From: Trichoplusia ni
Taxonomy: Eukaryota > Arthropoda > Insecta > Lepidoptera > Noctuidae
Reading direction: 5' to 3'
DNA: 64,000 nt
NCBI RefSeq assembly: GCF_003590095.1
Contig: NC_039490.1
Coordinates: forward strand, 9,565,834 to 9,629,833
The notes below the pieces were generated by a model. It was given only the letters and a program-made list of their open reading frames with translations. It was not told where the DNA came from and did no database searches. Made by a program: the position numbers and the translations under genes. Positions 11,041 to 22,855 of the stretch are shown piece after piece. Position 1 is the stretch's first letter, and each line of letters opens with the position of its first letter.

Positions 11041-11514
11041 TTTTAAAAAGATAAATGCCACAACAGGGGGTCTTCTTGCTAAGAGCGATATTTTAAAGAC
11101 AACTTTTGAATGGTTTTTATACGAAACCAACGTACTTTCATACGACTTTAAACCTCAAAAACAGTCTCGTAACAAGTTAAAACAATAAAATCTTCAGACA
11201 AAACAAAAGTTTATAAGAAAAATTAAAGAAAACTCTTGAACAATAACAATAAAAAGAAAAGGAATAATTGAAATACAACGCATTGGAGCGGTTAAGTAAA
11301 ATACAAGCTGTAAGAGTATCATATAAAAATTAATAAATGTACAGTCAACGGGAATTTACTTGAAATAAAAGCAAAGGAAAATGACCTCTATTGCTATCAA
11401 TTTTCTTGTATACGTGACGGTGGGACTGTACTTGCAAGAAAATCATAGGAAAATGACCTCTATAGCATTCAAATTCGACCCTTAAGCGTTCTGCCACATA
11501 GCAACCAGAAGATT

Positions 11515-11915
11515 AGAGGCACACGTTGCTTCATTTGTGCTGTGTCTGGGTGTAATTTACCTGCTACTAGCTGTTGCCCGCGACTTCGTCCGCGTGGTTA
11601 GAAGATATGAGTTATGATTTACACCTGCCCTGTTTTTTCCACATTTTCGATTGTATCTTCGCTCCTATTAGTCGCAGCGTGATGGTATATAGCCTAAAAC
11701 CTTCCTCGATGAATGATCTACACACAAAGAATTTTCAATTTGAACCAGTAGTTACTGAGATTAGCGCGTTCAAACAAACAAACTCTTCAGCTTTATATAT
11801 TAATATAGAAGTATAGATATGTATGTATTTAGAAATTGTATAAGTATGTTTTTCAGTTGTGTAGTACTCATAATACAAGCTTTGCTTAGTTTGAGACTAG
11901 ATGGCGTTGTGTGAA
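11515..11915 (+). repeat. SINE family C split by a Helitron
   Basis: The left part (about 11515-11566) ends in 'gtgtctgggtgtaatttacc'; the right part (about 11810-11915) resumes with 'atgtatgtatttagaaattg' and 'caagctttgcttagtttgag'. The Helitron at 11567-11809 sits between them. Confidence 0.8.
11567..11809 (-). mobile_element. Helitron nested in a SINE
   Basis: CTAG at 11567-11570 with the 'ctgttgcccgcgacttcg' hairpin region, running to 'ctttatatattaatataga'. It inserted into the family C SINE after that copy was in place. Confidence 0.85.
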
Positions 11916-12019
11916 AGTTGTGAAGTGTTATTTATTCTTGCTGTCGCATCTCTGTCTCTATCTACAGAATATGTATCCAAAACTTCATAAGAACCGGTCG
12001 ATATGTTAAAACCTTATCT

Positions 12020-12950
12020 ATACGGGTAGAGGCCTGCGCCCAGTAGTGGACCATTAATTAATAGGTGGGTATTATTATTGACAAATTTTCATTTTTTCGT
12101 TTCTCTCATCAAATTTTCAATCTTATTTTTCTAGTATCCTGTGGTGGAGTGTACTATGCAAATAAAGTCACCTATTTAATATTCGGGTAGCGACAAATAA
12201 TTGGTATTTTATACAGATCCCCGCGAAACGCCGGCTGCTGGTATCAGTGGAGATTGTTGTGGATAAGACAGGAATTATTTTGTTTAAAATCAAAAATATT
12301 GAAAGAAATAAGTACGAAACATAAATGTTTGTTTGTTTGAGTGATCTAACGCGTAAATGTGTACATTAAATAATGTTAAAGTGTTAAACCATTTTTGAAA
12401 GTGTTAAGTCAACAAAAGCTGGACGAATTCGATCATTGCTTGGATTTTTATCGATCATTTTTTTTATAACGTGCCGAATAATCCCAGATCTTTGTTTATT
12501 TTCGACAAGAAAAACAATATGTAAATTATTCAAAAAATAATTCTTAAAATAATTATATATTGGAAATTATTTTAAAATTTACCAAGTCTTAAAGTGATTT
12601 AGGCTTTTAAAAGTTAATAGCATAAATAAAAATTAAATACGCATACAAGGACCCTAGAACCATAACTCCCTTTTCTGAACACAAAAAAAAACCGACGATA
12701 TCTATCCGTCAGGTCCACGCTAATCTTTCCTGCTTACATTTTCAACCCCCGCCTACCGAAGCGAGGCTTACGACACAGACAAACAGACATAATACAAATG
12801 TTTCTTATTAGTTCTTCTTATACTTGTTGCATCTCAAGAAATGAACTCCCTCCGTTTATTTTAAAAGTCTTTGTTTTAAATTATTTGTGTTTTAGAATCG
12901 TTTTTGTAGCTTTAAAAGTTTATGATGTAATCGCTGGATTTGTTGCTGCA
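12020..12950. other. Unassigned stretch
   Basis: Starts with a scrap of LINE tail ('gaggcctgcgcccagtagtg' at about 12029). No gene supported in the rest. Confidence 0.3.
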
Positions 12951-13232
12951 GTGTTTTACAAGGAGCGACTGCCTATCTGACCTCCTCAACCCAGTTACCT
13001 GGGCAACACGATACACCTTAATTAGACTGGTTGTCAGACTTTCTAGCTTCTAACTATTAAAGATGTATATATACCACCCGGGACTCCCAGGAGCAATAAC
13101 TTGATATGCTTTTTGCAACACATAGGACCTCGTTACGACATAGATGGTCACCCATCTACGGACCGACAGTATCAAGCGAAGCTTAACCAGTGATCGATCA
13201 ACTTGTGCAGTTAAAGCTTAGCTACGAGATTC
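12951..13232 (-). repeat. 5S-rRNA-derived SINE, minus orientation
   Basis: On the minus strand it holds the 5S-like internal promoter region ('gatcgatcactggttaagct', then 'gatgggtgaccatc') followed by the same body as 60000-60362, ending 'ccttgtaaaacactg'. The (GATGAT) tail is missing. Confidence 0.75.
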
Positions 13233-13585
13233 TCTTTTTGACGTCACAACAAAAAAGTGAGAAAATATTCAGACGTGTAAAAACAGTTTTAGCATAATTT
13301 TAACTACTGGATATTAAACCTATAAAATTGTAATAACTATGAAGTTAAAGTTAACGTTCGTTTGGAATACTAATTGTTTGGAAGTTAATCGGCAGTTAAG
13401 ATAAATAAAATTTGAATTTTTAAATAATGCAGTTTGCATTTTTATGTTGTTTTCTTTTGGGGAATGTTTGTAGTATAAGTTATTGTAATGATGAAATTGT
13501 TACTTTTTTTATTTCATTTCAAAAACTTATTTAGTACTTTAAGTGTATATATATCTAGGTTTTAAATGTATTAGTAATAATTGTA

Positions 13586-13975
13586 TACACGGTGATTTTT
13601 TAGTCGTCTTACAGAAGCAGCCCAGTTCATGTATCCGACGTAAAATACCCCTAGGCGCGATTATTTTTTTTTTTATCATCAACTAAGATAATAGGTACGA
13701 AAAAAATGAAACAAGAGAAATCTGAAATAGCCTGTTAAAAATGATAAAAACGTCGCCGCCTGCGTCCCTCACCATTGCTACAAGGCTCGGACCGCACTCG
13801 CAACAGAGCTGTGTTTCTAAAAAACTACGAATTGTATCATAATATTGAATACAAATTGCATTTTAAATTTATTCAAATCTCATACATACCTATTTTTTTA
13901 TCATGAACGTGTTGTAGTCATTGGATACATGAACTGGGCTGCTTTTGTAAGACGACTAAAAAATCACGGTGTATA
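13586..13975. mobile_element. MITE-like element with long terminal inverted repeats
   Basis: The left arm 'acacggtgattttttagtcg' and following 'cccagttcatgtatcc' are mirrored at the right end ('ggatacatgaactgggctgc' to 'aaaaaatcacggtgt'), about 50 bases with few mismatches. TA flanks both ends, as for a TA-targeting DNA transposon. The 290-base interior codes for nothing visible. Confidence 0.8.
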
Positions 13976-14874
13976 ACAGAACCTAATAAAAAATATGTGT
14001 AAAAAAAATTAAAAATGCATTTAATTGATTGCGAATGAGTATGGAAATAGCTTTATTTAGATCTTATGCGATAATTTTTTTTTCTTAGTCTGCGTTTTCG
14101 TGCATGTGTTTTGATTGGCCAAAAATCCAGTGAAATATTTTGATTGTTTCTTTTTTTGTTTTGCAATGTTCTGGTATCATGAGAGTAAAATCAGAACTCT
14201 ATTATTGTGGCTGCCCATTTTTCTGTCACCAGGGTGTGTCCTGAATCGCAAGACGCCATTTTTTTTTCAGATGATGAATCCTGTTGTTGCCGTTACAACA
14301 AATTTCGAGCTTGACGGTTGCCACAGTTATGAATTAGCCGGTTATAAGCTATTTTGCGGACCTCTTGTCAGCCAAATGATTTTTTCTTTATTCTATTTAA
14401 AATTCTCAGTATCGCGAGTGTCGCACTTAATCTACGGGTTAATTCAAAATTTTAGCTATTAGCAAACCAAATTTTATCGACATCGTCCAAGCCATTTGGG
14501 CGTGAAAATCTGACCCACAAACACACACACTCACTCACAAACTTTCACATTTTTAATATTAGTATGATCCGTAACAACCACAATAGCCTTGTAATACACA
14601 ATGACATAGTTGTAACAAAAATCAATGATTGTATACAAGTTCGACCCCCGGGTTCACCCCTCGCCACATTTTATGACATTGCTTGCATTTTATTGCAGTT
14701 TCCTCATGTTGGACTGATGTATGTATTATTGGTTATATTTTTGTTTTTCTCTTAAGGGACAAGATTATTATTTTTGATCCTAACGATATAAGTTTTTTGA
14801 AAATGTTCAAAGGTTTTATTTAACGCCTTGAAATTAACAATTAAAATTAACATTATGTGGATGGTAAAGTGTTT

Positions 14875-15060
14875 GACACGAAAACTATGGAAGATAAAAG
14901 CATGTGTATTGGTTTTAAAACAATATCTGTCTGTATGTGTAAAAATGAATTGCTGTTCGTTAGTCTCGCTAAAACTCTAGAACGGTTGAACCGATTTAGC
15001 TAATTTCAGTCTTGAATTTTAATAGCAGTCCAGGGAAATTCATTTGATACAGTAATTTAT
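14875..15060 (+). repeat. Dispersed repeat
   Basis: Shares 'aaaaatgaattgctgttc', 'ttagtc' and 'tgaaccgattt' through 'agtccaggga' with 20315-20435. Probably a Helitron-type non-autonomous element, with the ends not resolved. Confidence 0.5.
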
Positions 15061-15112
15061 AGTCTAGCAGTGATCCTGGAAACGGAAACTAGAATGCTGC
15101 TGCTAGAATAAA

Positions 15113-15156
15113 CTGTGAGGATTGAAATAGATCTCGATCTATTTCAATCCTCACAG
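15113..15156. repeat. Perfect 21-bp palindrome with 2-base loop
   Basis: The left arm 'ctgtgaggattgaaatagat' plus c is the exact reverse complement of the right arm ending 'tttcaatcctcacag', separated by tc. It sits at the edge of the dispersed repeat at 14875-15060. Confidence 0.9.
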
Positions 15157-15311
15157 CATAAGCACTTATGAAGCGGTGAAGCGTGGGCGAAACTGGATGT
15201 TGTCCACTGTAATCTGAACTTCAAAAAGTTCTTCTAAAAGACTAATTTAAATAAATGACTTTTGGTTTAGATTTGATTTCATTGTTTTCATTTAAGAACA
15301 ATGTTTTTTTT

Positions 15312-15520
15312 TATGCCTGCACGGATAGCCGAGTGGTCGAGGTCACCAGCCAAATCCATAAAGTGCGATGTGTTGCAGGTTTTATCCACGTAGTTAATAT
15401 TTATCGATACCTGATTCGATCGACCCATGATTGCAACAAACATTCATAGATCACACAATTATCTGTGAATACTTGTTCTGAGTCTGGGTTTCTTTGTGCC
15501 TATAACAGAATATTATTTCA
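15312..15520 (+). repeat. tRNA-derived SINE (family A)
   Basis: A well-kept A-box 'atagccgagtggtcgaggtc' with a worn B-box region, then 'gaatacttgttctgagtctg' and 'tctttgtgcc'. Confidence 0.75.
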
Positions 15521-15583
15521 TTAAGCTACGTGCAATATTAATCCTGTGCAGACGAAATTGCGGGTACCAGCTCTACCAGCTAA

Positions 15584-15836
15584 TCTATACTAATATATAA
15601 AGCTGAAGAGTTTGTTTGTTTGTTTGAACGCGCTAATCTCAGGAACTACTGGTCCAAATTGAAAAAAAAATTTTGTGTTGAATAGACCATTCACCAAGGA
15701 AGGCTTTAATCTATAAACCATCACGCTGCGACTAATGGGAGCGAAGGTAGAACGGAAAATGTGAAAAAAACAGGGCAGGTATAAATCATAACTTATATCT
15801 TCCACCCACGGGGACGAAGTCGCGGGCAACAGCTAG
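15584..15836 (+). mobile_element. Non-autonomous Helitron, full length
   Basis: A|TC at 15583/15584, 3' end 'ggggacgaagtcgcgggcaa' then CTAG at 15833-15836, followed by T. Confidence 0.9.
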
Positions 15837-16374
15837 TCTTTTATGAGATGCAAAGCATATACAAGTATTTTTTGCAAAAAATACAGTTACATCCAAAGAA
15901 AAATCTTTCAAAAAGCAGAGAGCATTACGTAATATTCGCAACACGTAAGTATATGAAGCTCTGCCTCCCAGAGGAAGGTACGTAATGATAAATCTTAAGA
16001 AACCGCCAATAAAATGTCCAACTTACAGGATCAAACATTCATGGGGATATCGATTTTTCGGTTTTCTCGGAGTGTCCAATCGTGAGATAGAGAACGCCCA
16101 CTTGACGTTACATGGAGTTAGGAAATGGATGAGCAGAGATGATGGTTAAAGTAAGAAAGGTACGGTCACCCGACTGCCGTAAAGGAGGGTTGTGATATAA
16201 GGATATTCCTATATGATGCAGGCTTGCATAGTCGGTTCTGTGACATGAAAATATGTTATGTATCGTTAGATATATCTGAACTTGAATAATGAAAGGTATA
16301 TCAAGTTTATGTTTATTTTATTTAGATAGATCTATATTTAGTGGTTTCTTAGGTTTGCGTGAATGTTAGACATT
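15837..16374. other. Unassigned stretch
   Basis: No gene or repeat recognised. Confidence 0.3.
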
Positions 16375-16719
16375 GAAATGAAACTACTTTTACGGATTTT
16401 ATCGCGGTTTAATTTTAGATTTTAGTTCCCGACGTTTCGACATCTTTGCAGATAACATGGTCACGGGCAGACTGAGGTGGCGTTCGTCTTGACAGAAGAT
16501 GTTGCTCGTTCTACCTTCATATTTTAATTAATTATTTGTGGTCCGACCTACGCAGTATGAGCTCACTGTGTCTTGATGTCTTGCAGCGCTGCTCTTGAGT
16601 TTGGCCTTGAGTTTATTTATTATTGGATCCCAAGTAGGTGATATCTTCCAGCCATCTTCTCTATTGAACTAAAATCTAAAATTAAACCGCGATAAAATCC
16701 GTAAAAGTAGTTTTATTTC
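16375..16719. mobile_element. MITE-like element with 45-bp inverted ends
   Basis: The left end 'actacttttacggattttat' and 'cgcggtttaattttagattt' is mirrored by 'aaatctaaaattaaaccgcg' and 'ataaaatccgtaaaagtagt' at the right. The interior includes 'cccgacgtttcgacatcttt'. 'tagatctatattt'-like sequence lies outside both ends (about 16327 and 16720). Confidence 0.8.
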
Positions 16720-17224
16720 TAGATCTATATTTTTTAGCTTCGATTCTAACAGTCTTTTATTTAGTTTTATCTGTCTCGTTGTCTGTCTGTCGGTCATGTA
16801 AGTTTAATTTGGCCATTTTCCCACCTGACAATACATTATCATGATATGATATCTGTCCAAATTCTGCTATGTACAATGGCCGATCAAAGCCGTGTTGGTA
16901 AAATGCCAAAACAACAATTGTAAATTCATTGTATTGACCGTGAGTGTTCCACTTTATACTGAATCTCAATTATAAGAAAACACCATAGAGCTCGTTTCCA
17001 TCAAAAAAATAAGCACCATTATATTTAATTTTCTTAACATGGCCAGCTAACGTGATTTGTAAAACCAGTGAAATAGGATTATCATAACATTGTGAGTTTA
17101 CAGTGGTAACACCGTTCATGAGCCTGGTGACAGATGGATAGACAGACAGCAGAGCCTCAGTAATAGGGTTCCATTTTTACCCCCTTGGATACGTAAAAGA
17201 AATAAATAAAACGTTTTTTGTATA

Positions 17225-17549
17225 ATAGGGATGATGACTGGGTATAAAAAGAAAAAATCTCATTAGTCCCTCAGTTAGTTATAGATAATTGAAAAGTATG
17301 TGTCACGTATTTTTTCCATTTTCAGAAAAACTAGAATTGACAAAGATTAACTGCTTTAAAGTTTAGGAGAGGGGGGCTTGTCACGTAACGATAGAGTAAA
17401 ATTTATACTCAATCGTGACGTCACGCGTAAGTTTCCTTCACTGTAATTTGGTCAATTTATGTTTGCGGGACAAATTAAAAAATAAATATCCATTATTATA
17501 CAAAAAACTCCAAGACGGACACTGCAAAAAATATTGTCGTCATCCCTAT
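17225..17549. mobile_element. MITE-like element, ATAGGGATGATGAC termini (copy 1)
   Basis: It begins 'atagggatgatgac' and ends 'gtcgtcatccctat'. The interior 'cgtaacgatagagtaaaatt' and 'caatcgtgacgtcacgcg' is shared with 38944-39189 (inverted) and 62253-62538. Confidence 0.85.
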
Positions 17550-18034
17550 TCTAGGTAAGTATTAAAAAGAAACACACATTTTTACAAACGAATCACACTC
17601 ATCATATTTCCTCAAAACAACAACCTCAAAATTCCCCAAATAAAATGCCGCCTCCACAATTTCTCTCCTCGTTGTACCATCACCACGCCCACATTACAAC
17701 CCGCCCATATGGGGCGTGGCGATCGCAACAGCCTGATAACACACAGTCAGGACACATAGCCAGACTGCCGGCTTTGTCTATACCCAGACAGTTTTAAAAA
17801 GTTTCCCTAGCAAGCTATTATGAGGTACATTCATTTGCAAAAGTGCAAGAAAAATAAGCTAAAATGTATCGGAAAGTATAGTCAAATGAGTATGAAAATT
17901 TGACGTAAAATCTACACTATTTATTAAAAAAAATAATCTTCGGAATCGGTTTATAATTAGCTGAAATATTGCTTGTAATAGGCAAGACCAAATTAAAGTA
18001 AAATAACAAGGATTGGAATACTTAAATGATACAA

Positions 18035-18135
18035 TGGTTTACTCACGCGTATTTATCGGGATTGTCCGACTAGATTTTTGAGTTCGATTCTCTTGCCCAC
18101 CGTTGCATCAGCTCATAGTTAAAACTAGTCGGGCT
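18035..18135 (+). repeat. Degraded inverted-repeat element
   Basis: 'ttactcacgcgtatttatcg' followed by 'gactaga' and later 'actagtcgggctatc'; an eroded relative of 29226-29442. Confidence 0.6.
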
Positions 18136-18654
18136 ATCATTACAACGCATGTTTATTCAAGCATATTAAATGTTTTAACAAAAACAAGCTCCTGTATTTT
18201 AAACCATCTTTTACATTGCTTTGGAATTAAACTATTGAAAAACATTTTAAACGAATCTAAGATATACGGTGTTTTCGTATGCTCCTATGGCCACCTTCCA
18301 GTTCCACCATCAGATCAGCTATATATGCCATGTCATAAAATGGCTTTGTCACATATACATATGCTGTCAAAATTTGAGGTTCATCGGAAACCGGGAAGTG
18401 TACAACATTTTTAGAATAAAGAAAAACGTGATCCTGTTCTCAAAGTTGTTTCTAGATACTTATAAAGAAAGGTACATTAAGTGACATTTCTTTGTAAAGC
18501 AGCATAAGGCCCAGAAACGGATAAAAAAATACAAGATTTGATAACAGGCAGACAATGGGAGAGATAAAACTATATAAGGGCTTGTGACATTGCAGAAAGC
18601 AATGCATAATTACACTACAGTACAAAAAATCCCCCCGTTTTTAAATCATTTCAT

Positions 18655-18835
18655 TCAAGTTTTATCAAAATCGGTCTAATCGTTTTTAAAGTTGTAAATT
18701 GCATTGTCATCGGATTTGAAGCTACCCTGAAAATTTCAGCCTGCTAGCTTATCAGGAAGTGCCTTAATATTGAGTTGCAAAAATCCAATCGGAACGACAA
18801 ACAAACAAAAAAAGTGACATTATAAAAACGTGGGA
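18655..18835 (+). repeat. Dispersed repeat (TTTCAGCCTGCTAGCTTATC family)
   Basis: Contains 'tgaaaatttcagcctgctag', 'atccaatcggaacgacaaac' and a 'tataaaaacgtggg' end. Other copies are at 30528, 41786, 44090 and 48895. Class not resolved. Confidence 0.7.
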
Positions 18836-18852
18836 AAACGCGGAAGAATTCA

Positions 18853-18977
18853 AAACCAAACGTTTTTATTTCAAGTAGGCCGTTTTAAATGCAGTTTCAA
18901 AACATTACAATGATGACTCTAGCTGCGCGGTTCTTAAGTCATTCTTATGGAGAAGAACCGGCAAGAAACTCCAGTCG
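18853..18977 (+). repeat. Dispersed repeat (GGAGAAGAACCGGC family)
   Basis: Contains 'tttcaagtaggccgtttt' and 'tatggagaagaaccggcaag'. Other copies are at 44267-44504 and 58706-58833. Class not resolved. Confidence 0.65.
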
Positions 18978-19359
18978 TAAGTCGCGGGCAAAGCCTAGTT
19001 CTATTTAAACTAAGACTGTTGCGGGTAACTGTACGGTGAACTACACCATTATTGATTCACTTCTGAACGTAGTTTAGGTAGCCATAGCAACGGCTGCAGA
19101 ATAAACAATAGCTAACTGAGACATTATTCATAGCACAGCATACCTGCATTTTGCTATAGCCGGTCTAAACTTACAGAAAGAAACAAGAGAATGCATGGAT
19201 AGCCGGTATAGATCACCACGCGAAAAACAATAAGCGTATACTTTAAATAAGTTAAATTAATTATGTTTCTTTAATGATAAGTCCTCTCCACTGACATTTA
19301 TAATTTTTATATTTGCTGTGCCCGACAGGGTCCACGATTGTTACCTATCAAAAAATGTT

Positions 19360-19525
19360 TACCACCTAAGCCTACATTGTGGAATGCAATAAAGAATTGA
19401 ATTGAATTGTGTGATCTACGAATGCTTGTCCTGAGTCTGGGTGTCTTTGTGCTTGTGACTTGAATGTTTGTGAAATCTATAAGGCATAAGGATTTAATTG
19501 ATAACTTCGAGAGTCGTTCGAAAAA
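19360..19525 (+). repeat. Retroposon tail joined to a SINE fragment
   Basis: 'ggaatgcaataaagaattga' with a TTGAA run (about 19380-19407) is a retroposon 3' end. It is followed directly by the family A SINE body 'gtgatctacgaatgcttg', 'tcctgagtctgggtg'. Confidence 0.6.
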
Positions 19526-19627
19526 ACACATCGTAATTATTTTGTTCAAGCTATAGTGTGATCTATATACATTGGAATCAAATTCGTTCATTTATTCAGT
19601 ATTCATTCATTCAACTATTCATATTAT

Positions 19628-19804
19628 TCTAGTAATATTACATAAGCGAAAGTTTGCATGTATGGATGTTTGTTCCTCTTTCACGCAAAAATCACTTAAC
19701 GGATTAAGATGAAAATTGGTACAGTCATAGATTATAATTACGATTAACATAATATGCAATAGTTTTTATCCTGGTTTTATAGTTTAAGTCCGGACAACAG
19801 CTAG
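19628..19804 (+). mobile_element. Helitron remnant (Lep1-like)
   Basis: 'tctagtaatattacataagc' to 'ggacaacag' plus CTAG at 19801-19804. The 3' hairpin is eroded. Confidence 0.65.
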
Positions 19805-19809
19805 AAATA

Positions 19810-20314
19810 TTGTAAAGCATGTTATGATAGTTAAGCGCGGGCAATTCAAATGAAATGAATTGTAAAAGACTTTAAATTACATTTGCTTAGTGTTCAAAAA
19901 CCTAGACCTTAAAAAATAATTTAGAACATTAAAATTACACTAAGATCCTACCAATTACAAACCCGAAAAACTCTGAAAACACAATAATTGAAACTTAATA
20001 GCGTCACAATAAACAACGTCTGAACACATTAGACCCCCATTCGTCGAACCTGCACCCTTGAGCCTAGGGGTCCGCAACTGCACTTACTTTACGACTGAAC
20101 CATAAGGGGGAAGGCAGGACTTTAATATTTTATGCAACTGCCAACGACTTTTACGGTCTAAGCCAAGAAGGAGGTTGGTCACGGTAAGTTTGAGATGTTA
20201 TTTTTTCTTGTTATTGTTGAAAAGCAATATGAGAAACTGTTTGACGAGTTTATTTAATTTATTAATTTCAGGTATACGTAACAGATATTATATTAAAAAT
20301 CTTCTCTTTTTTAA
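19810..20314. other. Unassigned stretch
   Basis: A good donor-like site 'cacggtaagt' occurs at about 20180, but no exon can be supported. Confidence 0.25.
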
Positions 20315-20435
20315 ATATAAAAATGAATTGCTGTTCATTAGTCGAAAACGGCTGAACCGATTTGGCTCATTTTAGTCTTGAAATATTTGTGGAAGTCCAG
20401 GGAAGGTTTAAACGGTGTGGAAATATGGAAATATT
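20315..20435 (+). repeat. Dispersed repeat
   Basis: Second copy of the 14875-15060 family ('aaaaatgaattgctgttcat', 'gaaccgatttggctcatttt', 'tggaagtccagggaagg'). Confidence 0.5.
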
Positions 20436-21358
20436 ACAAAAGATGCATTTTTGCCTGCACTGCTATCGTCGACTGTAGGCAGGCAATAAATATATTATAA
20501 TAGTTTCACTCGAAACTGCTCCTAAGAATATGGACGAAGCATGATAATTAATGTTAAAATAACGAGACATAATCTAAATTATTAACTAACTAAACAATAC
20601 ATTATTAATCACCTCATTAATTTGACATAATTTGTAACTGTTCTTCTTAAAGAAATCAATTCGCGATTGAATACGACTAACAACAATATAGTAATTCAAG
20701 AAATTTATCTAAATAACGGAATTTATAGATTTTTCAATCAAAATCAAACTGAAATTTTTCAAAATCACATTAAGTTTCCTAGCAATGAATGTCTTTTAAT
20801 AAATATACATTTTTTTAAGAACTTACAGTTTAATAAAAAAAAAAAAATGAAAAAATACCTTCGTCACCCGAAAACCAATTATAAATCTTCAAGAATATAT
20901 TTATAATAGAATTATGGAATGTGTGTCTAAACATTTTTGACTTATTAATTTTAATTAGTAAAAAATAGTTAGGTTGTTATCACACAATTGAAACATGAAC
21001 GTAATAAAAAATACGATACTGCAAAAAACCTAATAATTTTTTTAAAACTGTTCAACTTGGTCAAAAGGGAACAAGAAAAGGAGATTACCTTTTGGATATC
21101 TATCTTTAAAAGTTGCGGAACCCATGTGGCCAATACATTTATGAAACAAAATGAAACTTTTTATACTGGAGTTAAAAGATTATGGAGTACTTTCTTTTTA
21201 GGGATCCTTATCCAAGGGGTAAAACGTTAGCGTATTATTCAGACTCTGTTTTCTTCTGTCCGTCTGGTACAAGATTGTATCGCATAAATGAATCGTCACA
21301 GACTGTTAATTTTTTTTACAGATGATGTATTGGTTTTGCCGTTGTAACAAAACTATAA
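20436..21358. other. Unassigned AT-rich stretch
   Basis: Very AT-rich. Frames of about 80 codons at 20667 and 20988 are lysine/asparagine-rich and not credible genes. Confidence 0.3.
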
Positions 21359-21607
21359 TCGATACTAATATATAAAGCTGAAGAGTTTGTTTGTTTGAAC
21401 GAATTGAATCTCAGGAACTACTGGTTTAAATTGAAAAATTCTTTTTGTGTTAAATAGAACATTCATCGAGGAAGGTTTTAGTCTATAAACCATCACGCTG
21501 CGACTAATAGGAGCAAAGATACAATGGAAAATGTGGAAAAAACAGGGCAGGTATAAATCATAACTATGTCTTCTAACCAAGTGAACGAAGTCGCGGGCAA
21601 CAGCTAG
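21359..21607 (+). mobile_element. Non-autonomous Helitron
   Basis: 5' TC then 'gatactaatatataaagctg'; 3' 'gaacgaagtcgcgggcaaca' and CTAG at 21604-21607, followed by T. Confidence 0.85.
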
Positions 21608-21894
21608 TAAAATATATACCGCTGTTTTTTGAGGTTCTGAACCCAAAGATTAATACCGATTTGTGTTGCTCTTCTGTTTGTCTGCCTGTGACCAGACGCT
21701 TTCCCCCTCATGTTTGTTTTTATATACATATATTATTATTATTTTTCTGTTACATCTTTTTCTTCATGTTATTTTAGTCTGTTGTGTTATGTATGCGTAC
21801 AATGTTCGCAATAAAACACTTTCTTTCTCAAAAATCTATTATTATTGCCGCCATAACTGCAAATACAAAAAATTGAGTGTTCCAACTTTTCTTA

Positions 21895-22060
21895 AGCACT
21901 GTTTGTGCGATGAGCACGACCATTTGTTCCGTGTCTGGGTGTAATTTATCTATATAAATGTATGTATTTACAAATATATTTTAAGTATGTTTATCAGTTG
22001 TCTAATACTCATAATACAAGCTTTGCTTAGTTTGAGACTGGCAAACGTGATAAGTTGCAG
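21895..22060 (+). repeat. SINE family C, 5' truncated
   Basis: Starts at 'tgtgcgatgagcacgacc', then 'cgtgtctgggtgtaatttat' and 'caagctttgcttagtttgag'. Confidence 0.75.
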
Positions 22061-22649
22061 TTTTAATACATCATAATGATGCGGAACCAATTGTTCACAA
22101 GACTGATTCGGACTTTACCACTTTACTCGAAGCTTTATATTTGTAATAATATTTTGTAGATCTTAGAAGTAAAAGAATTTGAAGTAAATTGATATTACTT
22201 TACTTAAGTACGGAGTTCTTCGGTTTTACGCGTTCTTTTAAGAGATACTTTTGTAGTAAATTGGATTTTTAAGATTAATTTTATTATTTTGTGTTTAATA
22301 TCTACGTATCTATAGTATGGTTGTAAGAATAGTCATCAAATCATGTGAAATCGACGCCCATCGATCACTAATTTTCGATTTGTCTGATTTTTCAACAGAC
22401 TTTCAGAAAAAGCTTTTCAAGTCGTTTCTTTATTTCTTTTTTCTTTTCTTTACAACCTCAGAATTTCGTACTTTGGCGGATTTTAGTGACTCTTTTAAAG
22501 TGTTATAGCTGTTATTGGGTCCTTTAATTTTAATCCGGTTTGTCTTCTAGTGGTTTTTACTTTATGACCATTTTTTCAATTACTTTTTTCTAACAGTCGA
22601 TGATAACAATGCAGATAAAATGAAATTCTTTTTGCTACATTCAATTTAT
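22061..22649. other. Unassigned AT-rich stretch
   Basis: No supported gene. Confidence 0.3.
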
Positions 22650-22855
22650 TATCCGATAACTCCTGGGCCAAAGTCTGTACCCTCTGGGTCACATCAAACA
22701 TAAAACGGCGACGAGGACGGCCTCGAATGAGATGGCGGGACGAACTGGATGCGTACCACAAACAGTGGACGGCAAAAGCAATAGACCGGACAGAGTGGAA
22801 GAATCTAAGGGAGGCCTTTGCCCTGCAGTGGGAAAGTAATGGCTGAAAAAAAATA
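22650..22855 (+). mobile_element. LINE 3' end remnant
   Basis: One frame reads RRGRPRMRWRDELDAYHKQW, then further residues ending REAFALQWESNG and stop. This is the C-terminal tail typical of a non-LTR retroposon endonuclease/reverse-transcriptase ORF. Only the tail survives. Confidence 0.75.

Noticed and set aside
14115..14462. 115-codon plus frame, Phe/Tyr-rich
   Set aside because: AT-rich, no splice support, and part of it ('cagatgatg...ttgccgtt.acaac') recurs near 21320, which indicates a repeat.
15312..15395. Candidate tRNA gene (A-box very well kept)
   Set aside because: The B-box half is degraded and the SINE body follows, so it is a SINE head and not a tRNA gene.
20667..21230. Two plus frames of about 80 codons
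   Set aside because: Asn/Lys/Phe-rich as expected from very AT-rich non-coding DNA; no start context or splice partner.
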